A stretch of DNA of 64,000 nucleotides. Source: Litomosoides sigmodontis. Taxonomy: Eukaryota > Nematoda > Chromadorea > Rhabditida > Onchocercidae. The notes under the pieces are model-generated. The model saw only the letters and a program-made list of their open reading frames with translations. It was not told the origin of the DNA and ran no database searches. Position 1 is the first letter of the stretch. Each line of letters opens with the position of its first letter. The stretch spans positions 682,001 through 746,000 of the forward strand of contig OY718804.1 in assembly GCA_963070105.1 (NCBI GenBank). The letters run 5' to 3'. This document shows, in pieces, positions 23,901 to 35,800 of this stretch. Position numbers and translations under genes: made by a program.

Positions 23901-26508
23901 TTCTACAAATTTTCAACTTCAAGTTTTTCCGCTTTTGCGTTCTGTTCTCTTTTTTTAATAGATGATTTCTGTTTGGCAGGTTTTATCTTTTACTATAATA
24001 CTGATAGAATTTTCCGGTCAATTAAAAACTTTTGCATTTTGCTATAAGCGAGAAAAAGTAGACTTTTTCACTTTTTACTAACGATATAGCAGATTGTTAA
24101 TTAATATACATGCCCGTTGTTTAAATGCATTTATCTTTGACAGACAATATTCGATATTATTATCTTTCTAATTTTTTATCATTTAATAATTTTTTTTTAA
24201 TAATTTTTTTTTAATAATTTTTTTTATAGGTGTTCAGGAGGCTGTATTCAGCGACAATGAGCCACTTAGAGTTATAATTGGTAACAAACGATGGATGATT
24301 AAAAATGCAATTCCAGTTGATGAATACGTTGAAAATCTCATTAAGAAAGAGCAAGCAGCTGGACACATATCCGTCATGTGTGCAATAAACGGTGAGAAAA
24401 TATTTGTGATTAATGGAACTGATACCTTCAACTATTGATATGGAATAGGTGCTTAAGCACCTGCACGCGAAAATATTAAGGAGCGGATACATAAATAAAG
24501 GACGATACTTAATAGGCTTCTGTATTTTAGGTTATCTTGTTGCGACGATAAGTATAGCAGATACAGTGAAGAATGAAAGCACTCTTGCTGTTTGGGCTCT
24601 ACAGCGTGTGAATATCAGAGTAATCCTCTTGACGGGTGATAATGCTCGCACTGCCGAAGCAACCGCTAGACAAGTTGGTATCCGCGAAGTATTTGCCGAA
24701 GTTTTACCAAATCAGAAGCGCATTAAAATCGAACAACTGCAGGTATTTTATACAAATCAGAAACAAATTTCCGTGCTTCGTTGTTGTACTATGTTGTACT
24801 AAGTATCTCTGGAATTCACTTTTAAGTTTATTGCAACTTAAAGTTTTTTGTGGAAGTGCTTTCTCAAACATTTCTCAGTCTTTCGTTTAATTCCTTTGCG
24901 TCTTCTTCTACACCTTTCCTAATAATTTAATATATTCGTTTTTCTAGCAAATGTATTAATTTCGCATGTGTAATGAGGATTGCTACTTAACATTGAGGTC
25001 TGTTTATATCAAATGCCATACCATACATTTTTCTCTTGCTGTCTTTTTAGGAAATGAAGGAGCGGGTAGCGATGGTTGGTGATGGAATAAATGATAGTCC
25101 TGCTTTAGCTAGTGCTGACGTTGGCATTGCAATTGCAGCTGGTTCGGATGTTGCAATTGAAAGTGCTGGTATTGTCCTAGTGAAAGTAAGATCTTTGAAT
25201 TAAATTTTACTTTATAATGGGATGTCAATTGAGTGTCGTTTAATACCTGTAATTAAAAACGCCTCTAACTCTTTATTTTAATTGTTACTGCCTGGCATAT
25301 TTTAGATTAAAAAAAAAGCAGAATGGGCATTTATGCAAAAAAAATCCGCATGAAAAAAAAAACCCTCGTTACCCTCATGATATTCACGGAGCACGACTGA
25401 ACGTGTAGAGCGAGAGTCTTATTGTTATTCAGAATGATCTTATTGATGTGGTGGCAGCAATTGATTTGTCGAAACGGACGACGCGTCGTATAGAACTTAA
25501 CTTTTTGTTCGCAGTGTTATATAATGTTATTGGAATCCCTATCGCAGCCGGTCAGTTTTCCATCGTTGAAGTTTTCTTTTTGGTCTTCTTGAGATTAGCT
25601 TAGTTTTATGTGCTCCAACAAGAGCAACTTTTTTTGAAAGATTCTGAAAAATTGCTCTCTTTGATCTGCTCTCTTTGCCTCAACCATCCATTTTACGATA
25701 ATGAAAAGTCGTTTGAACTAGAAGGATGCAAAAAACAAAAAGGAACAAAACGAAAAAAGTAATGAAAGTGGATTGGGGAAACTGATCTGGATTGATTTTT
25801 GCGGGTTTTTATCGGGCTCATAACTAAGAAACTGTCAAAAAAGTTCAAGTGTTGATGTCTGTAGTTCATTTCTAATCATCATTGAATCCAGTTTGGCTTT
25901 GCGATATTGTTATATACAAATGAATTTAATACTTGAATCCTTGAGGTGTTATGGCTTGTTATTATTATTTCAGGTGTGTTTATGCCGTGGGGTTTTACTA
26001 TTCAACCGTGGATGGCAGCGGCAGCTATGGCTTTATCATCAGTCAGCGTTGTCGTTTCGTCTTTGATGCTAAGATTTTATAGGCAAATTATTCTATTTTC
26101 TTTCGTAATTCTCGATTTTTCTTTTTTTTTTTCTCATGATTTATGAGTCAGCATAAACAGTCAATTGTACCGTAATAGCATTCTGAAAAAATTTGTACTT
26201 GAAAAGGCATCAGCCTTGATCTAATTAACTTTTCTTGCTTGTAAATCACTTATTTCTTGACTTTCTACACTTCAACATTTAGGAAGCCAACTCAACAAAG
26301 TTTGGCTTGTGCAGAGTTTTATAATCATCAAGCGCGATTAGCGATGGGTGATTGGCCTGTTGTTGTACATCGCGGTTTGGATGATTTTGTTGTGAGACGA
26401 TCGTCATCTAAATTGTCATTCGGTTCAATTATTTCAACGATTAGTTCGATATTCGAGTCACAGCAAAGCTTAAATCGTATCACACCACTCGATAGGTCTG
26501 TCAGTTAA
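17945..26508 (+). CDS. cua-1: Copper-transporting P1B-type ATPase (ATP7A/B, nematode CUA-1)
   Basis: Twenty-two exons in phase, 1157 residues: 17945-18113, 18247-18411, 18644-18739, 19110-19322, 19607-19770, 19982-20143, 20228-20304, 20623-20797, 20916-21058, 21426-21633, 21767-21899, 22240-22364, 22469-22594, 23015-23200, 23388-23570, 23694-23880, 24230-24391, 24531-24742, 25051-25185, 25433-25550, 25974-26082 and 26283-26508. Copper-binding HMA domains with intact CxxC are GMACHSC (C83, C86) and GMTCASC (C199, C202). Two more HMA-like segments lack the pair (residues 17-45 and 268-330). The core has TGES (558-561), the CPC membrane motif (C677, C679), DKTGT with phosphorylated D721, SEHP with H763, TGDN (D928) and [10 protein letters not shown] (972-981). 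These show an active Cu(I) exporter that loads secreted cuproenzymes and removes excess copper. Introns at 18412 and 26083 must use GC donors. The ATG follows a TTTCAG acceptor directly. Confidence 0.95.
24184..24226 (+). repeat. Three tandem copies of AATAA plus T-run before an ATPase exon
   Basis: Three head-to-tail copies of a unit of AATAA followed by eight or nine T. They end three bases before the acceptor of the exon at 24230 and so form its polypyrimidine tract. Confidence 0.75.
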
Positions 26509-28900
26509 TTTTGCAAAGATGCAAGTTTTGGTACATTAAGCTTTACCGTTTTATTTATCTTATGGTTACTTTTAGTTAACTTTATACGCTTATTTGCTCA
26601 TATTATATGTCTTAAGGTGGATTTATTTAATAAAGGGAGAGAAGGCAATTTGTTTCTTATGTATAAAAATGCACCAAACTTTGTGTCCCTTTGTTGCTTT
26701 AGGGTGTGTTTGCTTTCATTTCGGTGTAAATTCCATATTGTTTTTTCCGCTACCTTCTTATACGAGTAATTCCGAGAATTCCGTTTTCTCTTAAATAATA
26801 ATAATTCGAGTTTCCTAAAATTTTTTTATTGTTGGGACTTGTGAAGTAACCAGGAAGTGTTTCTCACTCCTATGCAGATAACTGATTCTTTCTGGATGAA
26901 AGTACGTTCGTCACATTTATTTCGACATGAGTTTTTATGCAGTGAAAACTATTTAATTATATCATTGCATTTACTATTTGACAAAGTAACTGTAAGTAAT
27001 AGTTGCAAATTATTTTTAGAAAAGTTTTGCTTCAACGTAAATCAAACGCTGGTACACTGGACTCACCGAACACTGCATTGATCATTTAAACCTCTCATCA
27101 TAATTGCCTTTGTGCTTCGTTTGTTCGTCACGTCATGACCGCTTTTTCTCCTTTGTGATTTACGTTTTTTTTTTTTTAAATGTAAAATCCGGAATGAGAT
27201 TGGTGCAAATTATCAAACAATTTTAATATCACGATGAATTTCGATCATTGTAGTTCACCATCAAAAAACAAATCAAATAATTTAGCAAGCTAAGGTGAGC
27301 TGTCACCGATTCTGTCGTTTTATTCATTCACCTTTTCGATATCATCTGCTTGATGGGAAAGAATGATCAAACGAATACTTACGACGCGGGCTATTTTCGT
27401 TTCCTAAGGTGCATAACGTTATTTGCAGCTTCTTGCGAGGTCTCATCGATTTGATTTCTCAGAAATGAATTATTCCTGTTTGCCTTCTTATCACTTCATT
27501 GCTTACATTCCCGCATTGTAGGCGATTTTTTAGATGGAAATTTTCGAAAACAAATTTAAAATATAGCTAAAAAGTGTTTAGAAAATGTTAGAATTCTTTT
27601 TAAATTTGGCTATTTGATATTTATTGTCTATGACTACAATTTGCATTTCATCCAAGCTTTTGCTCCTGTTTGCCTGTGCTCTCTCTGTCATATCCACAAC
27701 TGACTTAATCAACTTATTGTGACATTCAACCGATTTTTTTTTGCAAATTGTAAGGATCTTATTTGCATTTGAAAATAGGGTTACCATGAGTAGGGATTTC
27801 AATCTTTTACTTTCTTTCATGCCCACATCCTATGTAGTCCATTGAAGCTATTTGATTTGTAATTTGCATCATTCAGTTTTAGGCCAGTTCAGTTTTTCGT
27901 ATATTTGTATACATGAGGTAGTTTGTTCGTATTGTGCAATGTTTGTACGTCGCTTTTTTTATAACTAGCATTTCTTTGTTATTAAAATTTGGGAGCAGAA
28001 TGTGATTAACCTTGAATTCAGTTGTAATTTTATGGTTTAGATTGTAACAACCGGTTGACTTTTGTCTAATGAAAATTTAAATTTTGGTAGAGCTATGTGA
28101 CAAGACTGTTGTGTCTTTTGAGTGGAGTTTAACTATCATTGACTTCTCTGAGAACCACCAAATTAAAATGATTTGCGAGAGAAGTGTATCTCGTTGTTCA
28201 AATTCATTCAATGTTTTTGCAGTTTTACTTAAAATTTGTTTTTTTTTTCTAGGTATCATTTGTTAGTTTTTCACTAAATGATTTTCTGCTATCATCTCCG
28301 GAATTTTTCTGAATCTCGTTGTTTTACACTTCTCCTATGTTTTTAAAGAAATGATTTAATAATTATTTGAATTTTCGCTTTCGCTGTTTCGGTTCCATGG
28401 TGATGCATGCTTTCCTTCCCTCACAAGCATTTCCCTTCTGTTAGCTTTTATATTAACATGCTTTTTTTATGTAAATCCGTGCTGCCCGGTAATAACTTTT
28501 CTGTGATTCTCTGTTATATGACAAGTCATGGAATATAACTTATGTGTAAATTTAAATGTGATGTTAGAAGATTTTGGGTCTAATGTTCCAGTCATGTAAC
28601 ACATCTTCAGGCATTTCGGCGCGACGCATAGGAATTTTCATCACTTTGTTTTCTACTTATAACTGATTCAAGTTTTCTGCTAGATCTTGACCAGGCTACC
28701 TTTTCATTTATTATTTATTAATATCATATGTTTTTTTCTTCTGGTTTTGTCTAGACACTATTGTACTCATCACAAAAGAGTTCCCTTGAATTCTGATAAA
28801 ATTCTTAGTTTTTGATTTACTGCAAAACAGTTCGATTTTCCTTCCTTCCAAAAATAACATCGTATTATAACACTTCATTAAGAATTCCATCTGCATACTG
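26509..28900. other. Intergenic region after the copper ATPase gene
   Basis: Starts with the ATPase 3' UTR. The rest is T-rich on the plus strand. Two minus-strand stretches look weakly coding (27578-27826, and about 27393-27452 ending in a TAG after MHLRKRK), but I could not join them in phase, so no gene is called. Confidence 0.4.
26629..26634 (+). terminator. Poly(A) signal of the copper ATPase gene
   Basis: AATAAA, 121 bases after the ATPase stop codon (26506-26508), a usual nematode 3' UTR length. Confidence 0.55.
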
Positions 28901-29342
28901 TCAGCTATTATAACAGTAATTTAATGCTGAGAGAATGGAAATGACATTCAAAAACGCAGAGAACTGGAGTGTGCAATGACATTTCCGTTGAAGTGTTACT
29001 GCATTTTGAGCTGAAATTTTGAGGTTACAAAGATTTCAATGGTTGAAGATTTTGTTCCAGCAATTCAGTAAGAAGAAGCCTTAAACACGAAACACTGCTT
29101 TCGTTTAATTTAATTCCAAACATCAAAAGTATCCTGAGACCATTTATAAAATTCGTGGAACAGAAAAAAATTTACTTAGAAATTTTTTCGGGATAAAACA
29201 AATATACTCACTCGAACTATGGAGAACAGTTGCGTGAGCTGGAAAGGTCTTTGTTTCAAATGCTTTTAAAGTGGATGATTGAATTTCTTTTTCAGCTAAT
29301 CCTTTACTGCAAACTGTTGTGTTAACACAGGTTTTCATATCG
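28901..29342 (-). other. Two possible exons of a small minus-strand gene
   Basis: Exons 29342-29212 and 29010-28901 join in phase (donor GTGAGT, acceptor ATTTCAG) and end in TGA at 28901-28903. The product would contain KTCVNTTVCSKG and later RKCHCTLQF, so it is Cys-bearing like the gene just upstream. They could be an alternative 3' end of that gene, through a phase-compatible GTGCAT donor inside its last exon, or a separate gene. No family is recognised. Confidence 0.25.
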
Positions 29343-29624
29343 CTGTAATTAATGACAAATATGCGATACTTTCGAAATATGCTTGCAATTACGCAACTCA
29401 GAAAATATCAAAATCAGTGAAGTCCTTGGCTACTTGATTGCTGGGAGCAGCGCAATCAAATGGAAGCTTCTTAATCCACATGATTCTTGCCACTTCATTT
29501 TTTTTTCTGAAGGCTTCTTAAACAATCTATTTCCTCTCTCAGAGCAATCAAAACCAGATCAGTTGAACAAGTTGCATTAAAAACTAACGAGAGGTTATTA
29601 TATTATAGAATTTTAAAGAAGAAA

Positions 29625-30795
29625 TTACGCATTTCGATGACCGTTGGCACAAATGCACGAATAGATATAACGCTTGCTGCGTTGACAAGCAAACTTATCG
29701 TAGAAATGACAGTTGAAGTTTCGTGGATATTCATAAGCACTATTACATAAAATTGGTTTAAACTCTTTACCTAAATCAATACAACGTCGAAATTCATCGA
29801 TATCTGCAAAAAAGAAACACAAAATTAAAATGGAAAAAAAAATTTTAAACATTGACATTTCAAGAATTAATGGAATTAAAGAGCGAAGTGCTTTTACTTC
29901 CAATCTTACGCAACTCTCTTTTGAATACCACTTATCTCAGTTGCAGCATTTGTCAACTTACGTGACGCATAGTACTTACTACTGTTCAGTAATCCTCCAA
30001 CATATCAACGTACTATTTACTCATTCTCCAATATTACGTAGTTCTCCGTAGTGATCGCATGATCCGACGAATCATCAACGATTTAATTGAGCGGAAGATA
30101 GTGTAGGATGAATGATTTACAAAAAGGTGATTTAAAGATGAAGGATGATTTAAAAAAAGGATGAAGGATAACTGTTGATACATATAAGCATATACAATTA
30201 AGAAAGCAATCAATTACTACTGGTGAATGTCTTTTAAACTGACAATCAGATTTTTTGATGCAAATGTAGCCGAATAAACATTGTTTCCAAACTGTCTTCC
30301 CGTACAGCTCAACCGGTCTTTTATCACAAACTACAGCTTTGCTACCAGCTGCACACTCCATTTTCTCCCCTAAAATTAAAAAGTATTTTATAGTATACTG
30401 GGATGTGCTGGTATGATCTGTACACTCGCGTTCTCCTAAATTTTACATTTCACAACAATAAGCTTGTTTCATTTCTTTCCTCATTTTTCTTCTCCAAACT
30501 TTATTGAAAATTACTCTTGCACTAACTTGTTGCTAGCCTCTTTTAAAAATTATCGATGAAAACATCGATAATTTTGCTAACAAAGCGATCTCTTACAATT
30601 TATCACTGCAATATCATCAAAGCCACTGAAATCGGAATGGTTCTGATATGCAAATCCTGTTATTTTTCCTGGAATTTTTGGCTGAAATATCCCAGTGATC
30701 AGATCTTCATTCTTGAATGCTAATTTTTGTTGAAAAGTAATTGAAAATTTTAAGGGCGATTTTCTCTGGGTTCCAATAAATACATACAGGAACAT
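29625..30795 (-). CDS. Small Cys-rich protein, family not recognised
   Basis: Three exons on the minus strand: 30795-30597, 30369-30244 (or extended to 30196) and 29803-29625, ending in TAA at 29625-29627. They give about 167 residues, or 183 with the longer middle exon. The reading frame stays open upstream of the ATG at 30795 for some 17 codons (with another Cys), so the true start may be in an unseen 5' exon; no signal peptide is visible. Exon 2 carries ECAAGSKAVVCDKRP and WKQCLFGYICIKKSDC. Exon 3 carries RRCIDLGKEFKPILC, NCHFYDKFACQR and YSCICANGHRNA. The regular Cys spacing suggests a disulfide-bonded extracellular domain, and secretion is inferred only from that. Donor GTAAGA and acceptor TTTTTTGCAG are strong; the middle donor is uncertain (GTCAGT at 30243 or GTATAT at 30195). 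Confidence 0.5.
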
Positions 30796-32038
30796 GGAGC
30801 AGTCTTGAGTTTTATATCGAATTTTGACAATCCAGAAATTTCAGGCAAGAGGATAATGGGAAAAAATGAAAGGAAACAACATTATGGATAAGAATTTCAA
30901 TAATTTACTATAAATAGAGCAAATAAAAACAACATGAAATAAACCGCTTCCATTCAGCGTCTAATTTCACAAATACCCTGTATTCTTGAATACATTCAAA
31001 TAAAAATAAATGTTCCATTCGTTTCAAAAACGTTCACAATTTCATAGAAAATTAAATCCTAACATTTATGAATATGTGTATTTTTTTGCATGTGTCGACG
31101 AGCATTTACATGGCATTCTTTTTGAAAAGTAGTTGTTTTGCAAATTTGTCGATTTTGCAAAAGTATGAGCGGCAACTTCGTGAAAGACTGATGGAAACTT
31201 TGATGAAAAAAGAAAGCCGGTTATTTTGCAACTCAAGGTTCCTTTAATTAATTAGTTAAAAGGAATTCAAAAAACTGCTACGTAAAGCAGAAATTTAGTA
31301 GGAGAATTTCAAAAAACCCAAACATCTAACACCTCTTACCGTCCATTAGAGAACTGCCGAAACCCCTTCCCCCATCCCCTCCAACCAAAATAAACTGTGA
31401 TAAAATTTCAGGTGGTGTCCAGAATGCCCACTAATTACATACGGCTGGACCGTAGAATACCACTGACGCAGTTCAGGGCAGCAAGCTTCCCGAAGAACTT
31501 CATCTCATGTGCTCTATTTTATTTCGTGCCTGTGTGCTGCGAGTGGTTAGGGGGAGGGGACGTAATGTTTTAAACGTAATGAAACATTGTTGATCATTCC
31601 GGCACTACTAGTTTTTTTTTGAAGTTAAAAATAAAAGTTAAAAGTGAGAATAATACACGGTTGGGCTTAACTTCATGTGCAATGAACTTGCTTGTGCGGT
31701 GGCAATTTTTCGGTACTCTTCCTAATAGTTTGATGGCGTGCAACCTCCCTTAAATTCATGTGAATACATCCAAAGTGATGATCATTGTCCAGTGGTTCTG
31801 CTCTACTTTTTCTAGCACTTTTCATTTACATCTATTTCATTATCTAATTTGCATAATCCGTAATATATCCCATTCGTAGTATTGAACCTTTCTGCGGTAT
31901 TGCGAAGTTGTTGTCAGGAAGTCTAATATCTCTCCTTTTCTTCTTGATTTGTTATTATATGTTTTTACAAAGTGTAATATGGGGAGGCGAAGAAGACCAA
32001 TGTTTGAAAAGGAGAAACTGATGAGGGATGAAGTACAG
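30796..32038. other. Gap between opposite-strand genes, with a GC-richer patch
   Basis: Most of this stretch is plain AT-rich DNA. At about 31320-31570 the base composition is clearly less AT-rich. That patch starts with a TTTCAG acceptor (ending 31410), then a plus-strand ATG at 31424 and 49 sense codons. It may be a first exon of the small gene that follows, or an untranslated leader. Confidence 0.35.
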
Positions 32039-32595
32039 TAGATGAAGATAAAGACCGTGTGAACGACAAAGGGATACGGATTAGTGTACGTGAACTGAAG
32101 AAGAATTTGGGTGAGCTCATTATTTTGTGCTACAAATTTTATAACTTGTATAATTTCACTGCAATTTATATCTGCAAATAATCATTGACCATTTCGTCAA
32201 TTAGGATAAGTTGTGTGGATATGCTGCTGATCTAATTTTGTATGGAACTTCTTTTTTCTGAAGTATGACTTTTGCATCCCACTTCATCCTTTTATCCCTT
32301 ATTCTTTTGACTGATTCACAGTTTAACTTCAACATTGGTAAAGTGAAACTCCTGATAGCATTCTCATCGTTGTTAGTTTTTTGGCTGCTAAGTTGGCAAT
32401 TACATTGCTTACAGCATTAATATTTTGCATTATCTTTTTTGTTTTTCTAATTATTTTTGAACAAAAAATTACTTTGTATTTTCTCATTCCTTTCTCACTT
32501 TTTTATTGTTATTAGCATCCGAAATTCTCAATTCTGAGCATTTAAAGGTTTTGTTTGAAAAAGATGCTCCCATAGGCTATTTTCATTTAAAATAA
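32039..32595 (+). CDS. Small unrecognised gene upstream of MRG15 (two 3' exons seen)
   Basis: Exons 32039-32110 and 32516-32595 join in phase through donor GGTGAGC and acceptor TTATTAG. They encode a charged stretch (DEDKDRVNDKG, SVRELKKNL) followed by ASEILNSEHLKVLFEKDAP and a stop TAA at 32593-32595. The 5' end is unclear. An ATG at 31979 opens a basic segment (GRRRRPMFEKEKLMRDE) directly in front, but in a different frame, ending at TAG 32039-32041. Alternatively an exon from ATG 31424 could splice in by a phase-1 donor near 31447. The stop lies 294 bases before the MRG15 start on the same strand, which fits the upstream member of a nematode operon. No family is recognised. Confidence 0.4.
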
Positions 32596-32812
32596 TTTTG
32601 ATAAGGAAGAAATGTGGTTGCATGTGACTGTCGATTGGGAAAGATTTTTACGGAACAAAATTTTAGTAAACTAGATATCGTTTTTTTTTAGCGAAAGGGG
32701 GCGAGTTATGAATTATTCGTTTCCAAAGCCCATCTTAGATGCTGTCGTAACGCTTTGTATTCAATAGCGAACTTGGTACGATTTTTAATGCACTTGAAAT
32801 CATTGGCAATTC

Positions 32813-32826
32813 TCATATTTTTTCAG
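32813..32826 (+). promoter_or_regulatory. Likely trans-splice acceptor for MRG15
   Basis: The sequence CATATTTTTTCAG lies about 60 bases before the MRG15 ATG with no open frame feeding into it, as expected for a spliced-leader site. It also fits a downstream operon gene. Confidence 0.45.
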
Positions 32827-32888
32827 AAGTTCTTTGGATTTAATAGTGGATCATTGTTATATTATTTATTTATTACGGAATTTAAACG

Positions 32889-35800
32889 ATGCCTCCGAAA
32901 AAGGAAACTACAGCTGCGAAGGAAGCCCCTAAGGTTGAATGTTTTTTTTTGCTTTTTAATTTATTTCAACTGTATATAGCTATGTGTGTTTCAATGTACT
33001 TCAATGCCGTGTGTCTATAAAGAAATTCTTGAAAATTGCTAGTGCTGTGTGTTACTTGATATAACAGTCGGGATATTAGCTGTTTAAATTGCTTAGCATA
33101 ACTAGTTCACTAACAATATATTTTTCCAATTCTGTTCTTTTTATGTTATGCATTCTTCCGTTTACGTAGTTAAATGTAATGGCATTTAATGCTGTCGAGG
33201 ATGGCTGGATTAGATAAGCGTGCTCTAAGCACCTAAGAGATACATTCTATGATTTTTACTATAATCACGTTCTAGTCATCTAAAAATATCAATTGAGTAT
33301 AGAATTTATGTGACAGGAAGTAACAAAACCATCGGATGTTTACGAATTGCATGCCAAGGTACTTTGTCAACATTTGGATAATCTTTACTATGAAGCAAAA
33401 ATTATCAATGTGGAGCATGGCGTCGATGGAGAACCTATTTATACCGTCCATTATCAAGTATGGTCCATTATTATATATAGATTATTTAGATCTCGTTAAT
33501 ATGTAATTGCGTATCAGGTCTAATTATTTCATCTGACTACCGTTAAAATGGTTATTCTATCTGATCTTCGGTGAGTTTTACTTTTTAGGGCTGGAATCAA
33601 CGACACGACGAAAAAATAAAACATAGCAGCACACGTAGTCGTTTTCTGGAATACACAACAGCTAATGTTGAACGTGCAAAGGTTTGTTTATTGTTCAAAC
33701 TAATAGTTTTAATCAGTAAAATTCATTTTTGATTTTTAAAGGTGATTGCGTTGAACAAGATTGATGTACAATAATAATGCGTTCTTGTTCATATCTTTTT
33801 ACTGTCAAACAAGACATCCAGAACAAGCATACATAGTTAGCGTTGCTACTGCTAAACATGATATTTAACCTTCTAATTTTTCACGCTGAAAATTGATAGG
33901 TACTACACGGTAAACCATTATCTCTTTAAAATTAGCTGCGGACATTGGCCTCGAAAAGGGATAACACAGTCTTTTTACTGAATAACGAACAGAAATCTTT
34001 TTCTCTCCGCTCGTTATTCAAAAAATTACCGTAGGTGTTAACGATTAAATTTACATTTTTTTCGGGATGTTGGGATAATGTGAAGAATTTGTTTGTTGAA
34101 TTTCTGAAGTTGAGAATTCATCGTAGACAGAAAGTATAAAATAGATCATTGATTATTCACGCTCACTGTCTTAAAACTCGAATCTTATGATCGTTATATG
34201 ATTCATTTAATATGATTCTACAGGAAAACTAGATGATAGACATAATTAATGTGCATGTCGCCTGCGGAAATAAATTTGCTTTACACGCTTGCTTATTCCC
34301 TGTGAGTAGATTTAATAATGATCGGGAGGCTAATAGAAAAAATGCATAAGATGTTCAAGTTTTTTTACTTTTTATTGCACTTATTGTGTTTCAATGAGTT
34401 CTTCCAAGTTCCGCACCGGCTAAGTTCCTCCAAGTTCTCTACCGACCAAATGTCTTATTTGCCATCGAATTTTTGAACAGGAAAAGGAAAAAAAAACATT
34501 GCCTCAAAATGAAACCAATGAATCCCATGTAATATAATGGAAAATGAAGCTGAATTGGGAGCTGGCTACAGTTGATGCGCGAAATTTCCTGGTTATTTAG
34601 GCGGAAATGAGAGATGCACAAGCTCGGTTGGCACAAAACAAACGACGCAGTAGGAAGTCCAACGTTCTCGATGAGAAACGGAGTGGTGGGGCCGACAGCC
34701 GAGGAAGTACACCGTCGGATAAGCGTGGGACATCGACAAGTCGGGCCGCTAGTATCGCTTCGGACAAAGGTGATCTAATTCTACAAATTCGACGGTGTGG
34801 GGGGATGTGTCCGACTCCGTTCCATAAAGTATTATCCTTCATTAAAATTATTTACTGTCGGGCATTTACTACGGGACACTAGTATTTGTACTGTATTTAT
34901 TTTATCACTTTAACGTTGTTTTCTGGTAAGTATTAGCATGTCTTAAAATCGCAGTAATTACTTTTTAATTATTTAGTTAAAAGATGTCAAAAATGAAAAG
35001 TTTTCTTTAGGAACCATGCGGAAACGTAAACCAGGTACACGGTTGGAGAGTGAGCCGGTTTCGGATATTGTCCGGAAGAATGAAATTAAGATTGATGTTT
35101 GTTTTTACTTGGTATCTCTATTGATGTTATATCTGAATTCCAATTTTCCGATGATAACATTATCCGCTGTTTGGTAAATTTGCTTCCTAACTACTTAAAA
35201 GAAAAAGTGGAGGTTCTAGTGCATTTTAATTGCCTTCTTTATTTCTTGGATTTGGAGAACAAATAGGGTCTTGAGATATATTACTGATCACTGAATTAGC
35301 GATTTTAATTAGACTGTGGTTGTGGACATGCTTCTGTGGTATTAGCTTTAGTCGTGCACTGTTATTTTTTTTAGATGTACGAATTGTTCTAATTCTAGAT
35401 ACCGTCGGTGCTGAAGGACATTCTGGTCGATGATCACGATATGGTTAATCGTCAGATGTATCTACCACGACTTCCAGCACGCCATACAGTAGCTGCTATT
35501 GTCCGTCAGGTTCGACGAAAATTTATGAAAGATGAAAACTCATTGTCGTTATTTCTTCAAAGTTTAATAAAATAGCTCTCATTCTTTAATATATCTTATC
35601 TCTCCCTGAAGTTAGTGGCTTTTATCTTTGTTAGGGAGCGGAAATTATGTCTGTATTAACGTGAGAATGAGTGAAGCTGAGTGAGATTACCCTTGCTATT
35701 TATGACCAATAATGACATCTTGATAATGAGCATTCCTTTTATCATGGATTAACAAATATCGAAAACTGGATGAGTGGATTCATTGAGCAACAGGGTTTCT

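Noticed and set aside
31424..31573. 49-codon plus-strand frame after a TTTCAG acceptor
   Set aside because: Not called as a gene on its own: it is short, has no recognisable motif and ends in unspecific sequence; mentioned only as a possible first exon of the gene before MRG15.
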